A stretch of DNA of 64,000 nt. Origin: Rhodeus uyekii. Its lineage: Eukaryota; Chordata; Actinopteri; Cypriniformes; Acheilognathidae. The translations under genes were made by a program, and so were the position numbers. Every line of letters starts with the position of its first letter. The stretch's first letter is position 1. Of this stretch, positions 26,521 through 38,938 are shown piece by piece. The stretch covers positions 5,607,501 through 5,671,500 of the forward strand of contig JAWRVZ010000004.1 in the NCBI GenBank assembly GCA_037043235.1, in the 5' to 3' direction. Under the pieces are notes generated by a model. That model ran no database searches and was not told the origin of the DNA. It saw nothing but the letters and a program-made list of their open reading frames with translations.

Positions 26521-26534
26521 GGGGGGGGGGGGGG
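26521..26534 (-). repeat. C14 tract in rybp 3' UTR
   Basis: There is a run of 14 G on the plus strand, so 14 C in the transcript. Poly(C) runs bind PCBP/hnRNP K proteins in other mRNAs. It may simply be a mononucleotide microsatellite. Confidence 0.85.
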
Positions 26535-27081
26535 TCACAAGTTCGTCTTCAGATTAAAACAAGGCTGAGTAAAGCCCTAACATTAAAAATTGATTTCTTT
26601 CTATCAAAAAAAAAGAAAAGTCAAAGGCCTACGGACCTTTAAGACGCCAAACCCTTTTAGTTTTTACAATACATCATATGTAGACCGTGAAGGACGTCGA
26701 AAGCCGTCAAAAAAATGTTTCAAATACATTTGCAAAACCAGACGTTAAGCCAAGTGAGCATTAAGAAAGCTCCGTTCCGAATGTTCAAATCCAAAGCTCA
26801 CATCATGCTCGCAACATCTCTTTGCAGTGTTTAAATCCCAGCGGTTTTCTCCATAAAGTGGATGCAAAACACCATACGTTTAGTTCATCGTCGAAAACCA
26901 GATCTAGGGACACCCAGTGCACAAATGTTCAGATCAGTCTCGCAAACTGGAAAAAGAAAAATCCCAAAACAATGCGACAGAAGAGTGCAGCCTGACACCA
27001 GGACACAAGTATTTGCATTGTTTTCAGGAGTAGTGGGATTTCTTTCTATGGTGTGAACGTCAGTCTGAGGACTGAAAGCAT

Positions 27082-27102
27082 TTCACAGTGTATCTAGCAC
27101 CA
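27082..27102 (-). promoter_or_regulatory. rybp: adjacent miR-27/miR-128 and miR-29 target sites
   Basis: In the mRNA sense the sequence reads TGGTGCTA, then GATA, then CACTGTGAA. TGGTGCTA (27095-27102) is an 8-mer match to the miR-29 seed. ACTGTGAA (27082-27089) is an 8-mer match for miR-27, and CACTGTGA (27083-27090) for miR-128. Published work describes mammalian Rybp as a miR-29 target in muscle differentiation, so this may be an ancient site. The matches were found by eye. Confidence 0.65.
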
Positions 27103-27577
27103 TTGTGGGAAGTTTCTCAGGAATTTCCGCCAAAACCGTTTCAACACTAAAGGGGAGCCGTCGGCTTGAGCTACTTTAGCTGTGTGAAACTGACGAAAGA
27201 ACAATTCTCTAAAAGTATAAAGATGCATCATAATAAATAAGAGCGATAACGGTCCAAAATAGTTAAAATGTCGGTGGTTATTGTGCACAGCGGACATTTA
27301 TACATATTTTTAAAAACAAAACAAAAGTTGATTCAGCTGCACATCCACATACGAATATAAAACAATACATACAAGAGCGGGATGTCTCCAGAAAGGGAAA
27401 GGAGGTACAGTTCACCCAGCGTCCCAAAGCCATGGTCCATTTTGCACCATTCATGTGTACGTTTGGGGAAGCGGACCATACGTCCCCCTCTCATTGATGG
27501 AAATGAAAATGAGCTGGCTCAGGGCAAGGTGAGGGAGAAAAAGGAGACGAAGAACATCCCCGCGGAGTCCGTGGAGC

Positions 27578-27827
27578 TCAGAATGACTCATCGTGCCCGA
27601 CCGAGAGGTCTCCCTTTGGGGTCGAAGCGCGGGACGAGCCCTTGTCCATGCTCTCGGAGCCGGAGCTCTGATGCTGCTGTTCAGAGCCGGCGCTGGAGGT
27701 GACTGTGGAGGACGAAGTGGAGGTGGTGCGGGTCTTTTCCTTAAAGTCTGTTATGATCACCGTGACGTTCCCCACAGTGATGGCCAGCTGCTGGGCTGTG
27801 CTCCGGTCAATGTTCTTCAGTTTGGGC
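27578..27827 (-). CDS. rybp: rybp coding exon 5, RING1-binding domain and stop
   Basis: This 250-nt coding part begins after a CATCCGCAG acceptor and runs to TGA at 27580-27578. It encodes residues 172-254. PKLKNIDRSTAQQLAITVGN and then VTVIITDFKEKTR form the beta-strand segment that, in the family, packs against the RING1B C-terminal domain and competes with CBX proteins. A Ser/Thr-rich tail follows and ends in the conserved DESF. The 3' UTR continues in the same exon. Confidence 0.97.
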
Positions 27828-30800
27828 CTGCGGATGTGGAGAGAGAGGGAAGGGTAGTGCAAAGAGCGCAATTTAGATCACTTTTGGAAAGTAAAGATGG
27901 CTTCTTTCTATTGCTTTTTACTTTGCACTTTACAAAAACTGTTTATACCTTTGAAATGTTGTTATATTTTTTTTTTTGTTTTTTTTTTTTAATTTTCATG
28001 GATCATGGTTTCCACAAATATGAAGCAGCAAAACAGTTTACATTAATAATTATAAGAATGATTTCGAATTAAAAAAAGGATCTTGTAACACTGAAAATTC
28101 AGCTTTGTTTCTTCAAGCATAAATAACACTTTTTAAATAGAAAACAGATATTTTAAATAGTCCACATTTTTCAAAATATTACTGTTTCTATTGTATTTTT
28201 GATTTAACAAAAGCAGCCTTGGCGAGTCGTGTTTTGAATGGTAGTGTAAATTACGAAAAGTTTTTATAAATAAAAATGGATAAACTAAATTAAATATAAA
28301 ATACGTTATTTTAAACAATTAAAATCCGTGAAGGAAAAAAAAAGCCATCCATAACAAACAATACGTTTTCTATGGTTACACAAAGGGGGGAAAAGTCCTG
28401 CTTTTCAGCAGTATTTGAATGATTTTGATTTAAATGCAGAAAACTATGGTTGTTTCATGCAAACCACGTAGACGGGGGCAAACTCTCGTCCGCAGTAAAA
28501 AGTCCACCCACACAGCTTTTAATGCAATAGACAGAAGTAACTAACATGCAACTCTCAAAAACTTATTTTATTAGCACTAACATTTAGATATAACAATCCC
28601 TAAATCCTGTTTAGAATGCAAATGATTTGAGAAAATAAGGCCAGGGTCACATTTCTTAAACATTAGTTCATCAGAAACCAGTGAAGATTAACAGAGATCA
28701 GCAAACAGACATTTCAAAAGTTAAACATCACCAAAACTGACATTTACACAAAAATCAACAAGAAAAGGAGACATATTTCCAGGGTTGTGTGCACAGCAAA
28801 AGCACAAAGCTAAATCTCATTGATTGGCATTAGCCTCAGTTGTTAGCATGCCTCCAAGACAATGTGACACAATGAGCTCTGCTGGCAGAAGCAGACAGAA
28901 ACAGAATGGTGGGACGGCAGCCAACAGGGCGTGTGGGGGAGTAAAACTGTGCTGCTCATTTGAGATCAGCCCACGACTCACTCATTCAGAGAGAAAGGGA
29001 TAGACAGAGACAGAGAGAGAGAGAGGAGGCATTTGTGAATCAGAGCAGTTTCTACAGTGACTTTCGCCATTGCTGTCTGCCAGCTTTGTTCACTGTCAAA
29101 GTGACTTACAACATATTCTCAAGCCATATCTTCAACTGCAGTTATTATTATTACACTACCAATACTTGGGCTTTTAGCTAACAGCATTAAGCACGTTTAT
29201 GAGATTGAATGGCGACGTCTAGTGCTAATAGAAGCGTCTTCGCCTTTCCAGACCACGTGAGAAACGCAGAGTAGCAGCATCTGATTTGTTGCTTAATAAC
29301 AGTAACGTTTTGTTTTTTTGTTGAAAAGAAAGTTAAATAGAGGATTTATTTGAAATGGAATTTTTTTTTAATAATATACAGTAATACCTCGGTTTACGAG
29401 TGACTTAGTATACGAACATTGAATCGGTGTGCGAGAAAAATATTCCCTCGCCCACGCGCATTTTTGTGTGGAAAAGATCTAACGCTCAGCATCGTCGCGC
29501 GCATTTTTACAGGAAACTCTCATAAAACAGTCACGCGGTTCCAACCCCTTAACTCGTTCATTCTCTCAGCGTCGCTTGGTTTGGTTTTTATAAGTGATTT
29601 ACAGCGGTTTTACCTCGTGTTGTTAACATTACCTGTGATCGCTATTGTTCACGTAGTGAAATATATACGTACAGTACAGCATATAGAATGTACGAAATCC
29701 ACCCTCTAAGCAGTAACAACCCCCCCCCCCTCCTCTCCTCTCCTCCACACCAGCAGCGATGATACTCAAAGCTAAAGTACGCGTTACAGTAAATTAAAGT
29801 ATTTTTAGAGTTTAATTGTCAATTATTAATTAGTATTTATATGAGATCTAAATGCTTATAATTTTAACTGTAATAGGGTAAAACTAATTTCTGTTTTTTA
29901 AATGGGCATTATTGGTCGTGTGTAACAAATCGAGTGATTTTTAGAGCATTCTTATGGGGAAAATTGTTTGGTGTACGAGCATTTTGGGTAACGAGTTCGC
30001 TCTTGGAACGAATTAAACTTGTAAACAGAGGTATTACTGTAAATTTATTTACTGTCACTTTTGAGCAAAGTAAAGTGTCCTTTTTGAATAAACATTTCTT
30101 CCTTTCAAAAAAAAAAGAAAAAGTGTCATTTCTAGTGTCACTATCTAGTAAACAGCAAGAGTGTGTAAAAAGTACTAGCACTTGGGTTTATTGGTGGGCA
30201 AGTACAGTAGTAAGAACGCATGAATGAACTGACAACGACTCCACTCAAGCTTTGCTGCTTTAAGACAAGCAAAAAAAGTTAAATACAAAGGTAAAGGCAG
30301 GATACCTGGAGATGTGGGAGTTCTTGGTTTTGGTTGTGGATTTGCCGGACTGAATGCTGTTTCGTTCACTGGGTGGGCTTTGATGGCTGTCTGTCTTGGG
30401 TCTGTAAAGAGAAACCCCTTTGGTTACACGTGCCATAAAGCAGAAAATCATATATTTCTCAAATTCTTATTGGTGACTAACGGACTTGTTCTTTTTGCTG
30501 TTGGGTTTCTTGGTGATGGCTGGGGTAATTTCTTTCTCCTTGTCCTTCTTCTCTTTGTCAGGCTGTTCCTTCTCGCTTTTGTCCTTGTCTGTGTGTTCGC
30601 TGTCGGGTGGATTTCTGTCGGGACGCTCGCTCTCGGACCGATCTTTCTCAGGCTTCTCTGGCTTTTCCTTCTTCTCTTTCTTTGGGGGAGGAGGGGTGGC
30701 GTACTGCTGGGCAACCTGCTGGGCCACCAGCTGCGAGTTTATCCGGGGTTTCCTGTGGGGCCAAACGGAGTATCAGAGGTGCACTTCATTGGGTGACCCT

Positions 30801-33800
30801 TTAGGTTATCGTCAAGTACAAGTTCAACACCCAAAGTCTACAGCAATATATAATATCCTTTTTAAAATGAATGTTCTTGGTTCAACTCATTTGATTACCA
30901 CAAACAATAACCTTGTCTTGTCCCGCAGGATTAGAGGGGAAAACCCACTGCATTTACAGAGATACAACAGAAATAATCAATGGTGAAATGCACTCAAACA
31001 GGATATAGATTAAAACGCATACCTTTTCAAAAGTCTTCAAATTATACATGTTCACATGAGACTGGTTCAAATATACATTTTATATTATTTTATAATGCCT
31101 GTTTATATAAATAATAATACCATGTATTTAAGTTCCAAGTTTAAATTTATTTAAATTGATTAAAAAGACTCAAGGAGACCGTTTTAAAAATTGTTAACAT
31201 TTGACCAGAAATTCTTTATTGATTTCTCCATCTTGAAAAGATACATTTATTACTAAACCGTTTAGACAACTTTACAGTTGTAAAGTTGTTTTGGAACAAA
31301 AAAACTCCCAGATGACTTGAGGCAAGATTCATTTAGTAAACATTAAGAACAGTTACAAAGTCAAATTTGTCTGTTTCCAGTGGTAAATTTAAATGTCTAA
31401 TTTCAAATATGAGGGATAGTTATATCCATCAACACTCACTAGAACAACGTACACTAACAAGAAGTCTGCTCTCCGTCGCACGTAATCCACCTCAGTGTTT
31501 ACACAAAACCGGTTTAAAGCACAGATTCTGCAGACTTTGATGAAGACATTAAGATATACCTACTCAGGTAATGCCTTCTACAGGCATTTCAGTACCTAAA
31601 ACCCTTCCACTGGTCCCCGAATGTGATGATGGCCCATCGCCAGCTGTGTGTGTAATCTCATTACTCTACTCCTTTAATAAATGACTGTGAGGATCATAGG
31701 GTGGGACATTTGCAGCATGTCATTGTCATAGGGACTAATCAGATTAGCTGGAAGGTTTAGCCCCATTTGTCACAAACCGGATAGAAAGCGGTTTTCAATC
31801 TGGTTGTGCTCTGAAACAAACAAGCGCCATCAAATCTTGGAGTACATGTATAGAAATTTTTTTTTTAAAAGCACAAAAAAAAAAAAAGTTTAAAAATGAT
31901 GGTCAAAAACACTTCTTTTTTTTTTTACCAAGGGCGGTCCAAAAAAAAAAGTATTAAGAGTGCCATAAAAATAGTTAATGTGACTTGATCTCAAGAATTA
32001 TGAAGGTATAGAATAACTTTATGTGAGGAACAGACCCAAACAAACTTATTTACAGAAGGCAGATATTTAAAAAAGATAATTTCTTACTATTAGATTTTCT
32101 TAACATGTTTGAAAGAACTTGAGAAGATGAGAAACTGCACAACATTCATCTGTTCTCATGTGCGTTGTGAATACACACCAGGTTTAAAAGTTAACACGCA
32201 AGAAGTTATATAAAACTGAGATTATGAATTTCTTTACTAATGAATAGTATTATTTTGCCTCTGTGCGCACACACACATTCAGTAATGGTGGAAACACATG
32301 CAGCGGCTGCGCGTTGGAGGCTCTCGCTCCTCGGCGCGGTGTTGAGTTAATTAAAAGCCGAGGGGCTGTGTCTGAGATCTGAGGCAGAGCGCCACGCAGC
32401 CCGAGCCAACTCACGTTCATCAAGCATAATGGCCAACATCTGGCAGCAGCTGGGAGTAACAGAGGATTTCTACTGATCAAGGGGGAAGAGCCGAAGCACA
32501 CAAGTGTTTCATTGCTTTGTCTAAACATTTAGACTCAGGAGTCCTCTTCACCTCAATATTTCAGATCAACTGCAGTTGGAAATGTTTAGCTGTTTAGATG
32601 GTGGTTAAGTTTCCTAAAACTCATGAATGAAAGATTAGGCACATACTCTACGTAAATGCGCAAACACGAAGGCTTGGCAAATGCATTGCACTGTCCCGCT
32701 TAACAGGTGTTCGTATTATAACAGTAACCACAGAAAATAAGCCTGACAGTGCAATGAGAGTCATCACATTTCGGGAATGTAGCACCACATGAAAACAAGT
32801 CTGAATAATTGCGTTCACATATTTGTCTAGAGGAAAGCATGCGTAATAACAACACATCTGCAAACTGGAACAGCAATTGTATCAACAGGTCATCACTAGA
32901 ATCATGTCACGTTGCGTAAGAGGTAATAATAAAAATGCGGTGGATGCACTGATAGAAGCAGCTCTAGTGATCCCAAGACCTTCAGGTCCTGTTGATACCC
33001 TTCAGCTCAAAACCAATAGATAACCCTGAATAAAACTAACAGCTGTCTACTTTTGGTTTGAAGAAAACCTGTGGTCCTTTGATAGAGATGGTTCTTTCAC
33101 TCCCGGTGACTGATGGGATACAGACGCCTTTTTCGCAGAGAGCAGCCAATGAGAAGCCAATCAATCCCTCATAATGGGTAATCATGTTCAAGAGGCCAGC
33201 ACAACTCCAATCAATACAACCTCTGCAAGGAATCTAGATAAGCTCCAGGGCGCGCTGGCAAAAGATACTGGAGAGCGTGTGGGAATATAGCATGCATCAG
33301 CTCTGTGCTGGTCAAGAGAAGAAAAACAAAGATCGCAAAACTAACACACTGCCGAATAACGGAGGAAAAGCAAACAATATTAAAAGTGAAAATATGCAAA
33401 GTTTATAAAAGGCAAGATTTCCATTCCAGACTATGAAAAAAACCTATGATATTTGCGTCACAATTTATTTAGTTTTACCCCCAAAAAAATAAAACTACTA
33501 AGATACTCACCAAGATAATTTTGTTTGAATTCGTCTGTTCAAGTGTAAAGATGTAAAGGGGAACTTAATTTAGTGTTTTCATGTCGAGAAGTGCCTGCTT
33601 CAGATGTGCACAGAGAAGTTCTTTTGCGGGTCGTCTTGCGCTTAAAATCACTCACAAATGATAAACGTTTGTGGCGATACTGCACTGGACTGTCAGAGTC
33701 CCTGGGGAGCTCTTGTTGTCAGGCTTTTGTTATTGTTAGCACTGATGCCTGGTTCAACACAGAAGGAAATGTGTGCCGTTTCTGGGTGACGACGGCGTAA

Positions 33801-36800
33801 ATGGCTGGTCATATTAGATGTACAGTACTCCCTTGTTTATCGCAGTTAATGTGGACCGGAAACCCGTGCGATAGGTGAAAATCCACAAAGTAGGATCAGC
33901 CAATCAGATCACGGGATACATGCACTCGCGCTCTCATTGGTCGATCTCTGATCATCTGAGAGAGTTTCTCTTTGTCTGGCATCCTGGTAAACGGTTTCTC
34001 TCGCGCATCACGATGAAACAACGCTGCTTTCCGCAATACGGCTGCCGATGTTCATTTTTCGATGCATTGAGACCACAAAACTTGAACCGCGAAGTGGCGA
34101 GGGATTACTGTATTGCTTTGAGCATACGGCACTCACACCGAACAAAGTTTACACTTTTGTCCATGTTTTTTATCATTACTGTTAATAACAAATTAGGAAG
34201 CTAGAATATTCAAAGACAGGAGACATATATGATTTAGGCAGCAGCTCTATCAGCAACATCTCCTTCACATGCCAAAACAACAGATTTACATACTAACAGT
34301 TGACTGGACACTTAATCTCATGTGAAACACACGAGCAGAACCGTTTTAGGTGTTGTTGTTTTTTTTACATTTTATTATTAACCAAACCATACTATAGATG
34401 TATCTTCTGAAGAGGGTAGAGAACAAACCGACTTTACTACATCTAGCACTGTGGAATTCGCTCTAATCAAGACTGGGGTTGTGTCAAAAGTGCACAATCC
34501 TCCACATAAAAGGTACTTGGCTTAGTTTACCTCCTGAGGGGATCCAGACATCCCTTCCAGCTTGAGTTTAGCCTGGGAGTCTAGCGGCAGACAGGCCTGT
34601 GATTGATTTGATTAACCTCCCCTCGGTGGATCTCCTGCCACGCGGGGAGATTTGTATCAGGGGCAGTTCAGTGAGACAGAAACAGACTGAGTGTTTGAGC
34701 GATGAATCAGTGCCAGCTGTAACTCGGCCATGAGAGCTCACTGGCATGTCAGGACTGCTGTCAACACTCCCCGAGCACGACAAAAACCACACAATGCATT
34801 ATTTACTGATCGACACATGACCGCCTCATCACAATCTCACCCTGTTGAGTGTGACTCGTGTATGAACACCGGTGGCACCTCTCCAGTGGGAAGAGAGGAA
34901 CGGCATACAGTTTGAGACGGACAATGAACAAACTCGCATCAGCGAACAGACGCTTGGTTGCCAAGTCAAGGGAAACTTGAATGGACTTGATTGAGGTCAT
35001 TGTGGTTTAGGGACTGCGTTTTGGAATTTCATACTTCTTACTATGGATTAGTCAGGGTATGCGTCAAATTTAATGTTTGCATATTTGCATTTACTGTGCT
35101 GTATACAGTAAGTAGTACGCTAGTATTCCACTCCAAACATAGTCTTAATGCTCAACAAGCCCTTATTGGACAGAAACCAACTTGAGTAAAAGGGAAGCCT
35201 CAGATTAAACCAAGTGAAAATGCATGAGCGATTAAAAGTCCACTTTCAAAATCCAGTTTTATTTACATCTAAGCGTTAATACCAAGTTTTCTCTGGCGAA
35301 TATTAAAAATAATGTAACTGACATATCACCAAAAAGAAAACGACATTATATAAATTATTATTTCATTCCCTTAATGTAGGACTGAGTGAAAAGCCTTGGT
35401 CTGAAAATGCCCCCAAGGTGGCATCACTAGCATGTGCCATTTTAAACTGATGCGCTACAATAAATGACACCACACATGTAGGCTCTTTAATTCCTGGAGC
35501 GGTTGACATTTCCACGAGGCTCCAGTCTCGGCTTCAGTTACACAAACATTAGCGGTGCAGTAAATTATGGCTGCGTTAAATGAAACAGATTGCTTGTAGA
35601 GACAAGACAGAATGAGAGAACGCTCCAGTGAAGAGAGGCAAAAAAAAGTGCTCAATTAACACAGCTCTCCAATTCAAGTGCAGTATAAGCAGGCAATCGT
35701 GGTCATTGACTCTTGCATTCTATGGTGCCACAAAGAGCACTGGAAAGAGGACGGTCAGGTTAATGGGATACATATCTGCTACTTATGCATGGGATTGGAA
35801 TACAAGGCACTGCACCTTTATAGGCAGATTGCAATCTAAAAAGCAATCTGTTGACATTTAAAGGACAAGGCTAGTTAAAGTGAACCCAGACTCTCCCGAA
35901 CCTATGGATTTAATTCATCTCAGATGGAGGACTCTGAATGTAAAAAAAAAAGAAAGAAATTCATATTTGTTCTAAAAATACACTACACTTTTTAGACATT
36001 TCCTGACAGCATCCATGAGATTCACCACTAGATTTAACATAGTTCGCCTCTCGCATCACGGCAAGCGCGACAGTTATGTGCAGTGGCAGTTCGTGGAGCG
36101 CTTTGATCCTCTGGTGTAGCAGCATTAAGCATTTGGCTGGTGGGGGATGATGAAGCTGCCATGCGTGTGCGCGTGTTGAACAAGCTCTGGGACCAGGCTC
36201 CCATAAGCCATTCTACTAAGCGATTAGTGGCTTTGTGCCTGCTGTACAGAAGGAAGAGAGTGAAGAGAGCACCTAGAGAACAGACCCTGGGTTCCTGTGC
36301 TGTCGCTCTTGACTGGGTGGAGGACATTAAACATTCATCTCCACCTTCTGGAGGAAACCTGCCCCCTCTTTTTCCCCCCCGAGGAAATTGCTCTCTGGGG
36401 AGATCATCTCAGCTGTGGTGAAAAACTGCTCTCACAAGATGTGGATGTGAACCGTGATGTGATAATGGGTCAGATAGCAGATAAAGTAAATACAGTAATA
36501 CCTCAGTTTACGAGTTTAATTCGTTCCAAGAGCTCATAACACAAAATTCTTGTACACCAAAACAATTTTCCCCATAAGATACAATAAAAATCACTCGATT
36601 CGTTCCACGTGACCATAAATGCCCATTTTAAGTATTTTTTTGGTTTTAACCTATTACAGTTAAAATTATAACCATTAAGATCTCATATAAATTATAATTA
36701 ATAATTGACAATTAAACTTGACAATTTACTGTAACGCACAATTTGAGTCGCGTCGCTGCTGGCTTGAATTAGACGAGAGGAGGGTTTTACTGCTTACAGG

Positions 36801-38903
36801 GAGAATTTCGTACCGTCTTTCTTACTCATCTTGAGGTCTTTGTCTATATGCTGTACTGTACGTATATATTTCACTACATGAACAATAGCGATCACAATTA
36901 ATGTTAACAACACGAGGTAAAACCGCTGTAAATCACTTATAAAAGCATCCACTGTGGTGAATGATGCAACCAACCCGAGCGACGCGGAGAGAATGAACGA
37001 GTTAAGGGGTGATGGGCTTTGTGAGAGGATGTCTTTAGGATACTTCCAGTAAAAATGCGAGCGCAGATGCTGAGTGTTAGGACTTTTCCACAAAAAAAGT
37101 GCACATGGGCAAGGGAAAAATTTGCTCGCACTCCGATACAATGCTCGTAGACAGATTTGCTCGTATACAAAGGCACTCGTAAACTGTAAATAAAAACACC
37201 AAATAGTTATCCAAATGCAATCGGTTGGGGGGGTTCTTTGCCAATTTTGTTATAAACTAAATATTACACAAGCAAAAATTTAATTGGTAAAAAATAAACG
37301 TGCATCTCAAAACATCTCTTTTTGATTCATCTACAAGAAACGTCCCGTGTTGTCTGACCTTTCACCAAAGGAAACCACACAATTCTCATCACCACACCAG
37401 GTGTAGTATTTGTGTTTAACCCACAGGGATCCCATCTATCAGCAGAGGCTTCTTGCTTTCTTTTCATATGACGACCTGAAAGACTATCAGACTCATTCAA
37501 CCTTGTGTCTTGCCGTTGCCTCTGACATTTACAGGTCACTTTCAAATGAGTATGAACGAGCAATACGCACCCTATTCAGCAACAATTTACTGAATATTTA
37601 TGTCTAGACTGGCCAGCTCTGCTAAACTAATAAGTAGAAACGCAACAAAGCAGTACTTTCTGTAAAGCGCTCAATAGGAAACCATGTCTTGAAGCTGTCT
37701 TGAACTCCTCCATTGTGATTTACTTTTGCACTGAGAGAAAAGTTTGAATACGGAGTTCCAACACACAACTAAAATATATAGAGACTGTGGGCCTCCAAAA
37801 TAAATGAGGAACTGCATTAAAATACAAAAGCAAGTACATTCTGCAAGCAAACCATTTCATAAAAAGTACAAAATTATTAAAACAGAAGCACGGTCCAAAA
37901 TGAAGAAACTGGAGACAGGAGACAAATAGATAGACAGGTTGGCAAATAGAAAAAAAAATATATATATATATATATTTTTTAATTCAAGTTGTTTAAAAGC
38001 AATATCTCAAGCAGCGTTTATTTGCAGATGTTGCCTTATTTGATATTTCATATGTGACTTGTAAGAGTCCAAATACTTCTAGGGGCCACAGAGTGCTGTT
38101 GTAAAATAAAACCTTCACATGAAGAGTTCACAGAAAAGATATTTCCCTCACCAAATCGCCATCACCTTCATTTTTATCTGCAAATCCGTGCCCTTACTGC
38201 TTTGAAGACTTTCAATGTCACAGAAAAACACATCAGCAAGCAATAAAGTAGGCTGACTAATCCTCTTAGCGCAAACATCTATACAAGCAGAGCTACAGAT
38301 TGTAATAGCTTTATATTTCCTCCAGCAAATACAGATTCCTGCTCCCATCAAGACAAGCTGTCAGTCACTTGGTCTTCCATTGTCTGCCTTCCCATCTTCA
38401 TCAGCGCTCTGCTCCACAGACTACAGCGTCCCTCAATCGAAACGGTTTCAGTTCCCACTCAGTTAGCTGATTAAGTGTGGTCACCGAACGTCACTGACTG
38501 CGTTACGTGATGGACGCATGAGTCAGCCTCCTCTGCTCCACTGACTGAACGACATGCGGCGGGTGAGGAGGAAGAGAGCGGGAGTTGAAGGAGGGTGAGC
38601 CCAGTGCTTCCCTGCGCTGGGTAATGATGTGCTCCATTCTGCCATCCCTCTGAGAGCCTCTTGGCTGAGTGAGCACATCCCAACAGAGCCGTCCATCAAA
38701 CTCAGCATGCAGCGGCCCACAACCCCCTCCGCACAGCACACACACGTACAACACGCACGCTCGCTCTCCTGCATTCATTCACTCGCTCTATTCTTTTGGG
38801 CCCTTTTTTATCTCCTCCCTGGTGCCTTGTCATCTGTCTCCCTTCAGAATCACATGGCCAGCAATTTCTCTGTTGCTAAATCACTTTCAAGCCCATTTCA
38901 GCC

Positions 38904-38938
<35 letters not shown>

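Larger units (their letters stand above)
24720..27577 (-). other. rybp: rybp 3' UTR (about 2.86 kb)
   Basis: This stretch follows the stop codon, is free of the interspersed repeats that crowd the rest of the window, and ends at a good poly(A) signal. That matches the long, conserved 3' UTR of vertebrate RYBP. It carries an 8-mer miR-29 match, overlapping miR-27 and miR-128 8-mer matches, a miR-30 8-mer match and a C14 run in the mRNA sense. An earlier AATAAA (plus-strand TTTATT, 26112-26117) could give a shorter form. Open frames on the plus strand here (27382-28072) are chance. The 3' limit is inferred from the poly(A) signal, not from a transcript. Confidence 0.8.
27828..30305 (-). other. 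rybp: rybp intron 4
   Basis: This 2478-nt intron has a GTATCC donor and a CCGCAG acceptor. It contains two copies of a common cyprinid dispersed repeat (27990-28232, and 29340-30118 split by a pogo-like MITE at 29379-30039). A GA-rich stretch lies at 28989-29025. About 28240-29330 shows no repeat that I recognise. Confidence 0.9.

Noticed and set aside
27382..28072. Plus-strand frames of 106 and 159 codons
   Set aside because: They are antisense to rybp exon 5 and its 3' UTR and run into a T-rich intronic repeat. No splice or domain support.
30314..30986. Plus-strand hydrophobic frames of 160-166 codons that look like membrane proteins
   Set aside because: They lie opposite rybp exons 3 and 4. 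The Lys/Glu codons on the minus strand read as Phe/Leu/Ser on the plus strand.
36140..36539. Overlapping frames of 93 and 80 codons in rybp intron 2
   Set aside because: No recognisable domain; they lie partly inside a MITE terminus.
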